Positions 1 to 7,220 of a stretch of DNA of 9,828 nt are shown piece after piece. The translations under genes were made by a program, and so were the position numbers. The notes beneath the pieces were generated by a model. That model did no database searches, was not told where the DNA came from, and saw nothing but the letters and a program-made list of their open reading frames with translations. Origin of the DNA: Chloroflexota bacterium (GTDB lineage Bacteria; Desulfobacterota; Desulfuromonadia; Desulfuromonadales; Geopsychrobacteraceae); assembly GCA_015222355.1 (NCBI GenBank), contig JADFVC010000414.1, positions 1 through 9,828 on the forward strand, given 5' to 3'. Position 1 is the first letter of the stretch. Every line of letters begins with the position of its first letter.

Positions 1-888
1 CATCCTGACCTGCAGAACCTGGTGGTGAAGATTTTTCACCAACCTGGCCAGCTGTCCCAATCCTTCGTTCAAACCACTCCAATTGCGCTCGGCAGCGGCA
101 GTTTGCAAGCTGTAGCGATTGGTGATCAACTCCCCGGTCAGATTGATGAAGCGATCAAGCAAATCAGTCCCGACCCGCACAGTCGTCGTCACAGCCTGCT
201 GTTTACGCTGTTTTTCGACGACCTTTTCCGGCGGGAAAACAATCTCTGCCAGTTCACTGTACTTCTGCAACCGGGCGAAGATCTGCTCCTGCGACAGATC
301 GGTTTTCAGGCGCACCTCCAGGATCCGGCTGATTTCACCCTGAAGAATATTTTCTTCCGCAGGGATCGTTTCCAGCAGGCTGCCAAATTCTCCCAGCTTT
401 TTCAACAGCACCAGCAAACGCGGCCCCGGCGCGGCAACCGTTTCTTCCAGACGTAAATGAATCAGCAGATTGGAATTATCCAGATCCTCAGAGCAGGAAA
501 CACTTTCAAGCAGTTCGAGGCTCTGGTGGGGGATTTCTCCCCGGATAAAATCTTCGACCGACCTTTCCGGCAGTTCCTGACGAATATCTTGCAACAAGCC
601 CTCAAGCAGGTCGACAGCCGCCAGCAGGTAATCAATCTGCGTACTGGAAATCTGCCCAAGGCTCCGGCAATTATCCAGCTGATCTTCGAGATGATGGGCC
701 AATTGCGCCGTCGCACTATAGCTCATCGTCGCGGCCATCCCCTTGATCGAATGTGCCTCGCGAAACAGTGCAGCTATCCCGTTCTGGTCTTCCGGAGCGG
801 CTTCGACTTCGACCAGCAGGGACACCATGTTCTGCAGATGTTCTGTCGCCTCGGTTAAAAACATCTCTCGATATTTAGCAATATCCAT
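1..888 (-). CDS. cheA: Chemotaxis histidine kinase CheA, N-terminal part (cut by window edge)
   Basis: This is the sensor kinase of the chemosensory complex. It autophosphorylates on a histidine under receptor/CheW control and passes the phosphate to CheY. The 296 codons present cover three domains. P1 (Hpt, about 1-105) carries the motif EAHSIKGMA with phospho-acceptor His46. A P2-like response-regulator docking domain spans about 139-222. The start of the P3 dimerisation helix (VGTDLLDRFINLTGELITNR, from 239) is also present. The P4 ATPase and P5 CheW-like domains must lie beyond the left edge. The ATG at 888 is preceded by AGGA about 7 nt upstream and lies 16 nt after the cheY stop, so it is probably cotranscribed. 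P1 departs slightly from the usual HSIKGGAGT (here HSIKGMAAT) but keeps the phosphorylatable His and the Lys. The identification is firm; only the target pathway (flagella, pili or other) is unknown. Confidence 0.96.
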   Translation of the reverse strand, partial: MDIAKYREMFLTEATEHLQNMVSLLVEVEAAPEDQNGIAALFREAHSIKGMAATMSYSATAQLAHHLEDQLDNCRSLGQISSTQIDYLLAAVDLLEGLLQDIRQELPERSVEDFIRGEIPHQSLELLESVSCSEDLDNSNLLIHLRLEETVAAPGPRLLVLLKKLGEFGSLLETIPAEENILQGEISRILEVRLKTDLSQEQIFARLQKYSELAEIVFPPEKVVEKQRKQQAVTTTVRVGTDLLDRFINLTGELITNRYSLQTAAAERNWSGLNEGLGQLARLVKNLHHQVLQVRM

Positions 889-904
889 CGCTGATCCTGA
901 TGAG

Positions 905-1270
905 TTAGCCGGCAGCCACGCGCTCAATCACTTCCAGAACCTGCGCGTCAGAAAAGGGCTTGACGATAAAGTCCTTGGCTCCGGCTTTGATCGCCTCCAT
1001 CACCATACTCTCTTGTCCCAGGGCACTGCAGACCACCACCACAGCCGCCGGATCTGCGGAGAGAATTTTTTTCATCGCATCAATCCCCCCCATCTCCGGC
1101 ATGACAATATCCATGCTCACCAGGTCCGGCTGCTGGAGATTGTACTGTTCGACAGCCTGCAAACCGTTTTCTGCCTCGGCGACAATGTCCCAGCCGGCCG
1201 CGGTAAAAATATCGCGCAGCAGAGTTCGCATAAAAAGTGCATCATCGACAATCAAAACTCTTTTGGTCAT
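905..1270 (-). CDS. cheY: Single-domain response regulator CheY
   Basis: This is a 121-residue receiver protein with no output domain, the size of stand-alone CheY. The key residues are visible: acidic pair Asp9-Asp10 (VLIVDD), phospho-acceptor Asp54 (SMDIVMPEMGG), Ser82 in the Thr/Ser switch position, and Lys104 in FIVKPF. CheA would phosphorylate it, and the phosphorylated form would bind a motor or other effector. The sequence VSMDIVMPEMGGIDAMKKI resembles the Bacillus/Thermotoga style of CheY more than the enterobacterial one. I chose the ATG at 1270 over a longer upstream reading because GGAGG sits at a normal distance before it (complement of about 1274-1280). That places the ribosome binding site inside the end of cheW. 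The gene starts 1 nt after the cheW stop and is followed 16 nt later by cheA, so translation is probably coupled. Confidence 0.96.
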   Translation of the reverse strand: MTKRVLIVDDALFMRTLLRDIFTAAGWDIVAEAENGLQAVEQYNLQQPDLVSMDIVMPEMGGIDAMKKILSADPAAVVVVCSALGQESMVMEAIKAGAKDFIVKPFSDAQVLEVIERVAAG

Positions 1271-1271
1271 T

Positions 1272-1703
1272 TCAACCTCCGGTTCCGGCACAGAGCTGTT
1301 CAAGCTTTGCTTGCAGCTGATCAAGATCGAGCAGGCTGATTATCTCACCCTGACAGTTCAGAACCCCCCTGATACAATCAGCCTCGGAGCTGCTTTGCGA
1401 AAGGATTTCATGGCTCAGGTTCAGGGTCATAATCGGGCACATTTGATCGACCCACAAGGCCATCGGCCCATGCCTGTCGCTCAGAACAATCAATCGATCA
1501 AAACGGTTGCCGGCGGGAAAGTCCAGCAACAGCGGCAGGTCAACCACAGGAACAATCCGGCCATGAAAAGCGATCGCACCGGCAAGCGTTTCCGGGGCAC
1601 CCGGCAGATCATGAATCTGCGGATTCTCAACCACTTCCTGAATCTCCGGCAACTCAAGAGCGTAAACCTCTGTTCCGAGCTTAAAGGGAAGCAGCTGATT
1701 CAT
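1272..1703 (-). CDS. cheW: Chemotaxis coupling protein CheW
   Basis: This is a 143-residue CheW-fold adaptor that would bridge the receptor tip and the CheA P5 domain in the cytoplasmic array. The family pattern is visible: a first strand block [18 protein letters not shown], then [20 protein letters not shown], then [11 protein letters not shown] and a C-terminal [18 protein letters not shown]. The position normally held by the conserved Arg of the xRGxIVPVxDL motif is His47 here. In enterobacterial CheW that arginine contributes to receptor/kinase interactions, so partner specificity may differ (inference). The start codon overlaps the MCP stop as ATGA, which indicates translational coupling; the upstream Shine-Dalgarno is weak, which fits this. 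cheY begins 1 nt after its stop. A CheV-like fusion is excluded because there is no receiver domain. Confidence 0.95.
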   Translation of the reverse strand: MNQLLPFKLGTEVYALELPEIQEVVENPQIHDLPGAPETLAGAIAFHGRIVPVVDLPLLLDFPAGNRFDRLIVLSDRHGPMALWVDQMCPIMTLNLSHEILSQSSSEADCIRGVLNCQGEIISLLDLDQLQAKLEQLCAGTGG

Positions 1704-2983
1704 GTCTCACTCGTGGTCTGTTCAGCACCCAGATTGAAGCGGCTGACCGAGGTCAGCAGTTCATCAGCAAGCGTCGAAAGTCGCTGTGAAGCAAAAGTCA
1801 TCTCTTCCATGGATGCCGATTGTTCCTCGGTTGCAGCAGACGCCTCTTCGGTCGATGCCGCATTGTCCTCGGCAACTCGGGCAATGGACTCAATCGCCTC
1901 AACGATTGACTGAGCACCACCAAGCTGTTGTTGGGTCAGTTCGGTAATCCCCACCGCTTTGAGCTGGGCAGTTTCCGCCTTATCAATAAGTGCGGTAAAA
2001 GAATTGCCGGCAATGTCGATCGCCTCACGACCGGCATCGACCGATTTGATACTTTCCAGCATCGACTGGTACACCTTATGGCTCTGCTCACGGGTATTTT
2101 CGATCAACCGGGTAATTTCCCCCGCCGACTCACTGGTACTGTCTGCCAACTTACTGACCTCCTCGGCAACAACGGCAAAACCGTGACCATATTCTCCGGC
2201 CCGCGCTGCCTCAATCGTCGCATTGAGAGCCAAAAGGTTGGTTTTCTGGGCGATATTGGTGATCACATCGGTAATCGTACCGATCTTCTGCACCTGCTCA
2301 CTGAAGGAAACCGTCAACTGGCCATTTCCTTCGATCTGGCCGAGAACCTGTTTCATGTTGTCCAGAGCCGTGATCGCCATCTGCTCACCTTGTCGGGCCG
2401 TCATCGTGGTCTCTTCTGCAGAGGTCGACAACTTATCGGCCGAAGAAGCAATCAGCTCAATCCCCAAAGCTATCTCCTTGACAACCTTGGAGACCCGCTC
2501 GACCATTTCCGCCTGGGTTTCCGCTCCCCGGCTGATCTGCTCGATCGACCCGGCAACCTCATGTGAAGTGGCGGTCATTTCTTCGGCCGTTGCCGCCAGC
2601 GCCAGAGAAGACTGATTGACGTTGAGCGAACTGTTGCGAATCTGTCCAACCAGGTTGCGTAGGCTGTCAAACACCTGATTCAGGGAGTTGGTAAGATCCT
2701 CGGTTTCATCAGAAAAGAGTCCTGTGCGTAAGCGCACCTTGCGACTGAGATCACCGTCACTAAGCCGCTCGGCTCCGGCAGTCAGAATGCCGAAGTTGGC
2801 GGTAATGGCTTTGGAGAAAATCCAGCCCAAAATCAGGCCGACCAACAACGCACCGACAATAGTAATCCACTGATGGGTCCATTCGGGGATCTGCATCCGC
2901 GGCACCAGAATGTTCAGCAGCACAACTGAGGCGACGACCACAATGAAGCCAACAATAAACTTGTAACTGATCTCAACGCGCAT
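1700..2983 (-). CDS. Methyl-accepting chemotaxis protein with minimal periplasmic loop
   Basis: This is a 427-residue membrane chemoreceptor. TM1 spans about residues 8-27 and TM2 about 40-60. Only about 12 residues ([12 protein letters not shown]) lie between them, so there is no periplasmic ligand-binding domain. A HAMP region follows (about 55-110, including the [10 protein letters not shown] stretch), then a long coiled-coil signalling domain. The hairpin tip is canonical ([22 protein letters not shown], 243-264, then [15 protein letters not shown]). Glu/Ala-rich methylation-type segments lie at about 130-139 and 377-395, consistent with action of the neighbouring CheR. No C-terminal NWETF-like CheR/CheB tether is present; the protein ends EQTTSET. 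I chose ATG 2983 because AAGGAGAT precedes it at ideal spacing; an in-frame reading from 3025 lacks such a site. It overlaps cheW by 4 bp. The stimulus is unknown; it may sense through the membrane, HAMP or a partner protein (inference). Confidence 0.95.
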   Translation of the reverse strand: MRVEISYKFIVGFIVVVASVVLLNILVPRMQIPEWTHQWITIVGALLVGLILGWIFSKAITANFGILTAGAERLSDGDLSRKVRLRTGLFSDETEDLTNSLNQVFDSLRNLVGQIRNSSLNVNQSSLALAATAEEMTATSHEVAGSIEQISRGAETQAEMVERVSKVVKEIALGIELIASSADKLSTSAEETTMTARQGEQMAITALDNMKQVLGQIEGNGQLTVSFSEQVQKIGTITDVITNIAQKTNLLALNATIEAARAGEYGHGFAVVAEEVSKLADSTSESAGEITRLIENTREQSHKVYQSMLESIKSVDAGREAIDIAGNSFTALIDKAETAQLKAVGITELTQQQLGGAQSIVEAIESIARVAEDNAASTEEASAATEEQSASMEEMTFASQRLSTLADELLTSVSRFNLGAEQTTSET

Positions 2984-2987
2984 TTTT

Positions 2988-2995
2988 ATCTCCTT
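2988..2995 (-). promoter_or_regulatory. Ribosome binding site that fixes the MCP start
   Basis: The minus strand reads AAGGAGAT with GGAG 6 nt before the ATG at 2983. This supports the start MRVEISYK over the upstream in-frame ATGs at about 2998 and 3025, which would add hydrophilic residues ahead of TM1. Confidence 0.8.
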
Positions 2996-3045
2996 CATGG
3001 GGCCAAACTTTCCATTTACGATCAAAAAGGTTCTGTTCGCTTGAG

Positions 3046-3972
3046 TTATCGCGATGCTTTCCGCAACGGTTGAACATAAGGCAGCGGCAACAGTTTTTCA
3101 TCGGTTTTCAGGCGCTGATAGATCCGTTCTGCCGGATCAACACAACGGAACAGATCACGACAACAGACCGTTACCAGGGTTTCCGCCCGTCCCAGAACCA
3201 GATAGCCTTTATACGGCAAGGCGGCAGCAAGAATTTGCAGTATTTTCCGTTGTTGCGCACGAGAAAAATAAATCAACACATTTCGACAAAGGATCAAATC
3301 AGCCCGGTAAAATGGCTGATCGCTTAAAATATCATGGCGGAAAAATCGCACCTGGTGCCTGATTTGCTCACTCAGCAGATATTCTGCCCCCTCAGGGGTA
3401 AAATACTCCTGCAACATTTCCTCCGGCACCCCGGCAATCCTGCTTTGCGGATAACTGCCGCGTTTGGCTCGTTGCAGTGCCGCGCGACTCACATCGGTGC
3501 CGATAATCGTCAGCAAGTCATCGGCGCACACCAGCTTCCGGCAGAGCAGGGCCAAGGAATAGGGTTCCTCGCCGTTGGCACAGCCGATACTCCAAACTCT
3601 CAGCTTGCGGTGATGATCTCTGGTACGTTGCAACAATTCCGGCAGAATCGCTTTTTCCAGCACCGCAAAGGTCGAAGGATTACGGAAAAACTGCGAAACG
3701 TGGATACTCAGAGAAGCCACCAGTTGTTCCTGCTCGCAGAAATTTTCCTGCAACAAGGCAAGGTAAGGCTCCGGACCGGGCAAACCAACCGACCGGATGC
3801 GTGCAGCAATCCGCCGCTTCATACAAAGGTCTTTATAACCGCTCAATGTGAAATTCTGCTTTTGCCGCAATATTTCACCGATCTGTCCATACAGATCTGC
3901 GGGGATATCGCCACCGATGAACGGAGCCGACACCTGCTTAACAGCAGACATCTCCTCATCGTTCGTTCTCAT
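3046..3972 (-). CDS. cheR: Chemoreceptor glutamate methyltransferase CheR
   Basis: This enzyme would methylate receptor glutamates with S-adenosylmethionine for adaptation. With the start used here it is 308 residues. The N-terminal helical domain (about 24-95) holds the basic segment [14 protein letters not shown] and [13 protein letters not shown]. The SAM-binding Rossmann domain follows, with [17 protein letters not shown] (127-143), [19 protein letters not shown] (157-174) and [12 protein letters not shown] (225-236). These are the standard CheR motifs. The start is uncertain. ATG 3972 lies 13 nt after the thiL stop with a weak GAAG upstream. ATG 4002 would overlap thiL by 17 bp with a G-rich GGGGTGG just before it. 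ATG 3951 abuts GAGGAG with no spacer. No C-terminal TPR extension is present. Its position just upstream of the MCP suggests that receptor is its substrate. Confidence 0.93.
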   Translation of the reverse strand: MRTNDEEMSAVKQVSAPFIGGDIPADLYGQIGEILRQKQNFTLSGYKDLCMKRRIAARIRSVGLPGPEPYLALLQENFCEQEQLVASLSIHVSQFFRNPSTFAVLEKAILPELLQRTRDHHRKLRVWSIGCANGEEPYSLALLCRKLVCADDLLTIIGTDVSRAALQRAKRGSYPQSRIAGVPEEMLQEYFTPEGAEYLLSEQIRHQVRFFRHDILSDQPFYRADLILCRNVLIYFSRAQQRKILQILAAALPYKGYLVLGRAETLVTVCCRDLFRCVDPAERIYQRLKTDEKLLPLPYVQPLRKASR

Positions 3973-3985
3973 CGCAGTATTATCT

Positions 3986-4969
3986 TCAGGCGAAATGGTC
4001 ATAACCACCCCGGGCGCAGCGATAGATACTCCGGTCGGCACGCCGGATCGTTAATTCCCGCTCCGGACAAATCCTGCCGATGCGGGTCAACGGAAGTTCA
4101 ATCCCCTCCGTAGACGCTAAATTCTGTTCCGACGAAGCAAACAGCAACTCGTAATCCTCCCCTCCGGCAAGTGCCAAATCGATCAACTGCGGAGCGCTTT
4201 TCAGCTCCCCGGCAAAGGCTTCAGAAAGGGGCAGACATGCCAGCTCGATTTCCGCTCCCACCCCCGAGGCATCAAGGATGTGCTGCAGATCCGCCAGCAA
4301 CCCGTCAGAAACATCCAACATGGCTGATGCCAACTGCCGCGCCGATAAAAATTGCCCGAGAGCAACTCGCGCCTTCGGTGTATGGTGGCGCTTCAGCAAG
4401 CTCTCATCGGGCAACCTTCCCTGTTGCAACATTTCCAGCGCCAAGGCGCTGTCGCCTAAACATCCGGAAACATAGATGTTGTCTCCCGGCCTGGCTCCAG
4501 AGCGCCGAATGGCCTTCCCTTTGGGAACGGTCCCTTGGACAGTGACCGAGATCATCAGCGGACCGGAAGAACGGCAGGTATCGCCACCGGCGAGAATGGC
4601 TCCATAAGCCGCCGTTTCCGCCAGAAAACCTGCAATCAATGCTTCCAGCTCCGCGACACTGATTTCAGCCGGACAAGCCACCGCCAAAAACAAGCTTTTC
4701 GGAGTCCCCCCCATGGCAGCAACATCGCTGACATTGACCGCAACCGATTTACGACCCAGTTCTTCCATTCCGATCCACTGCCGGTTGAAATGGACCCCCT
4801 CAATCAGCAAGTCAGTACTGGTCAGCAATTCTTGGCTGGAATCCTGTTGCTGAATCGCACAGTCATCACCGATCCCCAGCACCAGATGCTCTGCATCGCC
4901 AGCCTGCTGTTGAATCTGTCGGATCAGACCAAATTCACCCAGACTATGCAGTTTTTCATTCGTCCTCAA
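3986..4969 (-). CDS. thiL: Thiamine-monophosphate kinase ThiL
   Basis: ThiL performs the last step of thiamine diphosphate synthesis, phosphorylating thiamine monophosphate with ATP in the cytoplasm. At 327 residues it has normal length for the PurM/ThiL-type family. Motifs in order: LGEFGLI (10-16), GIGDDCA (32-38), TSTDLLIEGVHF (50-61), NVSDVAAMGG (79-88), AGGDTC (127-132), LDVSDGLLADL (218-228), GGEDYELLF (269-277) and C-terminal GYDHF (322-326). These include the acidic Mg/nucleotide ligands. The start is a TTG at 4969, because an in-frame TAA lies only three codons upstream and the next in-frame Met is far downstream; AAGGA precedes it at short spacing. A nearby ATG at 4959 is out of frame. 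thiL is the first gene after a good promoter and appears to head the che operon, which is unusual since no other thiamine gene is nearby. Confidence 0.95.
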   Translation of the reverse strand: MRTNEKLHSLGEFGLIRQIQQQAGDAEHLVLGIGDDCAIQQQDSSQELLTSTDLLIEGVHFNRQWIGMEELGRKSVAVNVSDVAAMGGTPKSLFLAVACPAEISVAELEALIAGFLAETAAYGAILAGGDTCRSSGPLMISVTVQGTVPKGKAIRRSGARPGDNIYVSGCLGDSALALEMLQQGRLPDESLLKRHHTPKARVALGQFLSARQLASAMLDVSDGLLADLQHILDASGVGAEIELACLPLSEAFAGELKSAPQLIDLALAGGEDYELLFASSEQNLASTEGIELPLTRIGRICPERELTIRRADRSIYRCARGGYDHFA

Positions 4970-5001
4970 AAGTCCTTACCCCGATTAATTTTTAGTTCTT
5001 A

Positions 5002-5030
5002 ATTATTATTTTTCTTTCACGATCTGTCAA
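5002..5030 (-). promoter_or_regulatory. Predicted sigma70-type promoter for the thiL-che operon
   Basis: On the minus strand a perfect -35 TTGACA (5025-5030) is followed after 17 nt by AATAAT (5002-5007), a 5/6 match to TATAAT in an AT-rich stretch. Transcription would start near 4995, about 25 nt before the thiL start. The -35 box begins 8 nt past the T-run of the pckA terminator, so termination of one unit and initiation of the next are packed into about 70 bp. Confidence 0.75.
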
Positions 5031-5038
5031 GCAAAGAC

Positions 5039-5070
5039 AAAAAAAAGGCGGCCGGCAAACGCCGACCGCC
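5039..5070 (-). terminator. Intrinsic terminator of pckA
   Basis: The minus strand reads GGCGGTCGGC, loop GTTT, GCCGGCCGCC, then eight T. This gives a 10-bp stem with one G-U pair and a strong U-tract, starting 22 nt after the pckA stop codon. It should separate pckA from the thiL-che operon. Confidence 0.93.
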
Positions 5071-5092
5071 CTGAATCCCGGCTCGATCCCGT

Positions 5093-6673
5093 TTAGATCT
5101 GTGGGCCCGCCGCGGTGAAGTCAAATTCATCATTATCAGTGATGTATTTCTTGAAATTCTCAATGAACATTCCAACCAGTTTATTGGCGGTCTGATCAAA
5201 ACCGTCCTTGTCCGGCCAAGCATTGCGCGGGTTCAACAGATAAGAATCGACACCAGGCAGTTCTTTCGGAATATGCAATTTGAAGAAACGGGTCTGATCA
5301 AATTCAACATTGTTGATACTACCATCAAGGATTGCATTGATGCAGGCACGGGTTGCCTTGATGCTCATCCGGTTCCCGACACCATAGCCGCCGCCGGCCC
5401 AGCCGGTATTCACCAGGTAAGCGTTAACGTTGTACTGGTCCATCTTTTCACCCAACAGTTTGGCATAGGCCGTCGGATGCAACGGCAGGAATGCCTCGCC
5501 GAAGCAGGCAGAAAAAGCCGCCTGAGGCTCCGTGATACCGCGCTCGGTTCCGGCAACCTTGGCTGTGTAACCGGACAGGAAGTAGTACATCGCCTGCTCC
5601 CTGGTCAGCTTGGAGACAGGAGGCAGCACGCCGAAGGCATCGCAGGTGAGGAAGATAATATTTTTCGGATGTCCGGCCATGAGGGTTGGCTCATGGTTGT
5701 CGATATGTTCGATCGGGTAAGAAACCCGGGTGTTTTCGGTCTTGGAACTATCAGTATAATCAATGATACCGTCTTCATTGTACACCACGTTTTCCAACAG
5801 GGCATCCCGCCTGATGGCATTGAAGATCTCCGGCTCGCTCTCTGGCGACAGATCGATACATTTTGCGTAGCAACCACCTTCAAAATTGAAGACGCCGTCA
5901 GCATCCCAGCCATGCTCGTCATCGCCGATCAGTTTACGCGCGGCATCTGTCGATAATGTGGTTTTTCCGGTTCCGGACAGGCCGAAGAACAGGCAGACAT
6001 CGCCATCTTTGCCGACATTAGCGCTGCAGTGCATGGACAGGATATTTTCCAACGGCATCCAGTAGTTCATCATGGTGAAGATACCTTTTTTCATTTCACC
6101 GCCGTACCAGGAACCACCGATAATTGCGACATTTTTTTCAATATTGAAGATGACAAAAACCTCTGAGTGCAGCCCCATTTTCTGCCATTTTTTATTGGTC
6201 AATTTCGCCGCGTTATAAACGGTAAAGTCGGGAGCAAAACCATCCAGATCAGCGTCATCCGGACGGATGAACATGTTCTTGATGAAATGCGACTGCCAGG
6301 CGATTTCAGTGATAAAACGGATCTTACGACTCGTTTCCGGGTTGGCACCACTGTAGCCATCAGCTACATAGACATCTTTTCCCGACAGGTAGTCGATCAC
6401 CTCAGCGTACAGCTCATCAAAAATCTCTGCTGTTGTGGGCTGATTGATGTTTCCCCAGGCGATATTGCCCTGAGACGGGTCCTGCTTGACAAAATATTTG
6501 TCCTTGGGGGAACGACCGGTAAATTTACCGGTATCGACCATCATGGTGCCATTCGCCGAAAGCGTTCCTTCAGCATTGTCAATTTCGTGCGCAAAGAGCT
6601 CATCATAACCAAGGTTGCGATACACTTTGCCCACACTTTTGAGTCCCAGTTCTTCTGCTGTCATTTCGCCCAT
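5093..6673 (-). CDS. pckA: Phosphoenolpyruvate carboxykinase, ATP-dependent
   Basis: PckA converts oxaloacetate plus ATP to PEP, CO2 and ADP, the entry step of gluconeogenesis; it can run in reverse as an anaplerotic reaction. The 526-residue product is near the usual length (about 540 in E. coli). Visible motifs: substrate-binding TGRSPKDKY (52-60), [14 protein letters not shown] (186-199) with the metal-ligand lysine region, the kinase-1 P-loop [13 protein letters not shown] (231-243), kinase-2 GDDEHGWD (250-257), and [11 protein letters not shown] (421-431). These define the ATP class, not the GTP class. ATG 6673 is preceded by GGAGG at 6 nt spacing; an in-frame reading from 6757 would extend into the GC-rich leader repeats and lacks support. 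It is a monocistronic unit with its own promoter and terminator. No defect is seen. Confidence 0.98.
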   Translation of the reverse strand: MGEMTAEELGLKSVGKVYRNLGYDELFAHEIDNAEGTLSANGTMMVDTGKFTGRSPKDKYFVKQDPSQGNIAWGNINQPTTAEIFDELYAEVIDYLSGKDVYVADGYSGANPETSRKIRFITEIAWQSHFIKNMFIRPDDADLDGFAPDFTVYNAAKLTNKKWQKMGLHSEVFVIFNIEKNVAIIGGSWYGGEMKKGIFTMMNYWMPLENILSMHCSANVGKDGDVCLFFGLSGTGKTTLSTDAARKLIGDDEHGWDADGVFNFEGGCYAKCIDLSPESEPEIFNAIRRDALLENVVYNEDGIIDYTDSSKTENTRVSYPIEHIDNHEPTLMAGHPKNIIFLTCDAFGVLPPVSKLTREQAMYYFLSGYTAKVAGTERGITEPQAAFSACFGEAFLPLHPTAYAKLLGEKMDQYNVNAYLVNTGWAGGGYGVGNRMSIKATRACINAILDGSINNVEFDQTRFFKLHIPKELPGVDSYLLNPRNAWPDKDGFDQTANKLVGMFIENFKKYITDNDEFDFTAAGPQI

Positions 6674-6751
6674 TTTGTTCCTCCCAGTGATCCGCACTGA
6701 TCTCGGGTTATCATGTTGGTTCTGTGTTCGTGAAATTAACGCTAAAGAGCG

Positions 6752-6784
6752 GCCCACCGGCCGCCCACCGGCCGCCCACCGGCC
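6752..6784. repeat. Three tandem 11-bp repeats in the pckA leader
   Basis: The plus strand has GCCCACCGGCC three times without interruption (6752-6762, 6763-6773, 6774-6784). On the pckA-sense strand the unit is GGCCGGTGGGC. The array begins 2 bp past the predicted -10 box, so it covers the likely transcription start (near 6780) and the first part of a roughly 107-nt leader. Adjacent units can form GGCCG-GTGGG-CGGCC hairpins that exclude one another. Confidence 0.9.
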
Positions 6785-6786
6785 GG

Positions 6787-6815
6787 AATATAGCCCAAAT
6801 CCATCATCGAAGCAA
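6787..6815 (-). promoter_or_regulatory. Predicted promoter of pckA
   Basis: The minus strand shows TTGCTT (6810-6815), a 17-nt spacer and TATATT (6787-6792), a 5/6 match to the -10 consensus. The -35 is only a partial match (TTG kept), so an activator could be needed. An AT-rich stretch (about 6823-6837) lies just upstream. Confidence 0.6.
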
Positions 6816-6899
6816 GGCGGGATTAGTATAAAATAACCACCGGGCTCTTTTTTCTTACGCAGAAAAAGTTGTTTGCCCCGCTGAAAAATTGAAAAGCCT

Positions 6900-7155
6900 A
6901 GGAGGCTGTCGGACTATCCATGAGCCCGCTGCAAATCCGGCTGTTTGGCCCAGATCGATCTTCACCGCCATAGTTAATGATATGATTTACTTGGGAGCCT
7001 ATTGACTTAACAAGAGCCTACTGCGAAATCGGCTGATCGGTTCAGATTTACGGGAATTTTCGACAAATAGCCATGCTATTCGCTCTCAAATTCCCGTAAA
7101 TCTGGCCTCGAACATTCAATTTCTCGCTACGGCCCGTCAAGTCCGACAGGCTCCT
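6900..7155. repeat. MITE/REP-like element with 16-bp terminal inverted repeats
   Basis: The left end AGGAGGCTGTCGGACT (6900-6915) is matched by the reverse complement of the right end (7140-7155) at 15 of 16 positions. The right end also pairs with a second internal copy, GGAGCCTATTGACTT (6994-7008), making a smaller imperfect palindrome at 6994-7155; a third GAGCCTA lies at 7014-7020. The interior holds a perfect 17-bp palindrome (7043-7104) and no coding potential. Size, ends and internal symmetry resemble a non-autonomous mobile or REP-type element. No clear target-site duplication is visible, and copy number cannot be judged from one window. Confidence 0.6.
7043..7104. repeat. Perfect 17-bp inverted repeat with nested stem
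   Basis: CAGATTTACGGGAATTT (7043-7059) is the exact reverse complement of 7088-7104. The 28-nt interval contains a second stem, AATAGC/GCTATT (7066-7071 with 7075-7080), with loop CAT. It is the core of the surrounding repeat element. No U-run follows on either strand, so it is not an ordinary terminator. Confidence 0.9.
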
Positions 7156-7173
7156 GGCAAGGGTATCTAGAAG

Positions 7174-7220
7174 GGCGAATTTGTGTGCATCCGGAGTTTC
7201 CGGATGCACACAAATTTGCT
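7174..7220. repeat. Strong hairpin in the leader of the SDR gene
   Basis: AATTTGTGTGCATCCGG (7178-7194) pairs perfectly with 7200-7216 across the 5-nt loop AGTTT. Four more pairs, including wobbles, extend it to about 21 bp. It ends 11 nt before the AAGGAG ribosome binding site at 7232-7237. There is no T-run of four or more within 10 nt on the 3' side of either strand, so a simple intrinsic terminator is unlikely. A leader RNA structure, a DNA-binding site or another palindromic repeat all remain possible. Confidence 0.85.

Noticed and set aside
960..1913. Long plus-strand open frame opposite cheY, cheW and the MCP
   Set aside because: It is antisense to three well-supported genes, shows no recognisable domain, and is rich in the Ser/Ala/Arg bias of a shadow frame.
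3334..4113. Long plus-strand open frame opposite cheR and thiL
   Set aside because: The opposite strand has clear CheR and ThiL motifs throughout; this frame has a low-complexity Gln/Arg/His-rich composition and no ribosome binding site of note.
5273..5956. Plus-strand open frame opposite pckA
   Set aside because: pckA is full length with every catalytic motif in the minus frame; this frame is its complement and has no known fold.
6167..6700. Plus-strand open frame opposite the pckA 5' end
   Set aside because: Antisense shadow of the PEP carboxykinase N-terminus, ending at its ribosome binding site.
6900..7155. Search for a transposase or decayed transposase gene inside the repeat element
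   Set aside because: No frame in this interval gives a credible protein; it is at most a non-autonomous element.
7174..7220. Reading the hairpin as an intrinsic terminator
   Set aside because: No T-run follows the stem on either strand, and no gene ends just before it.
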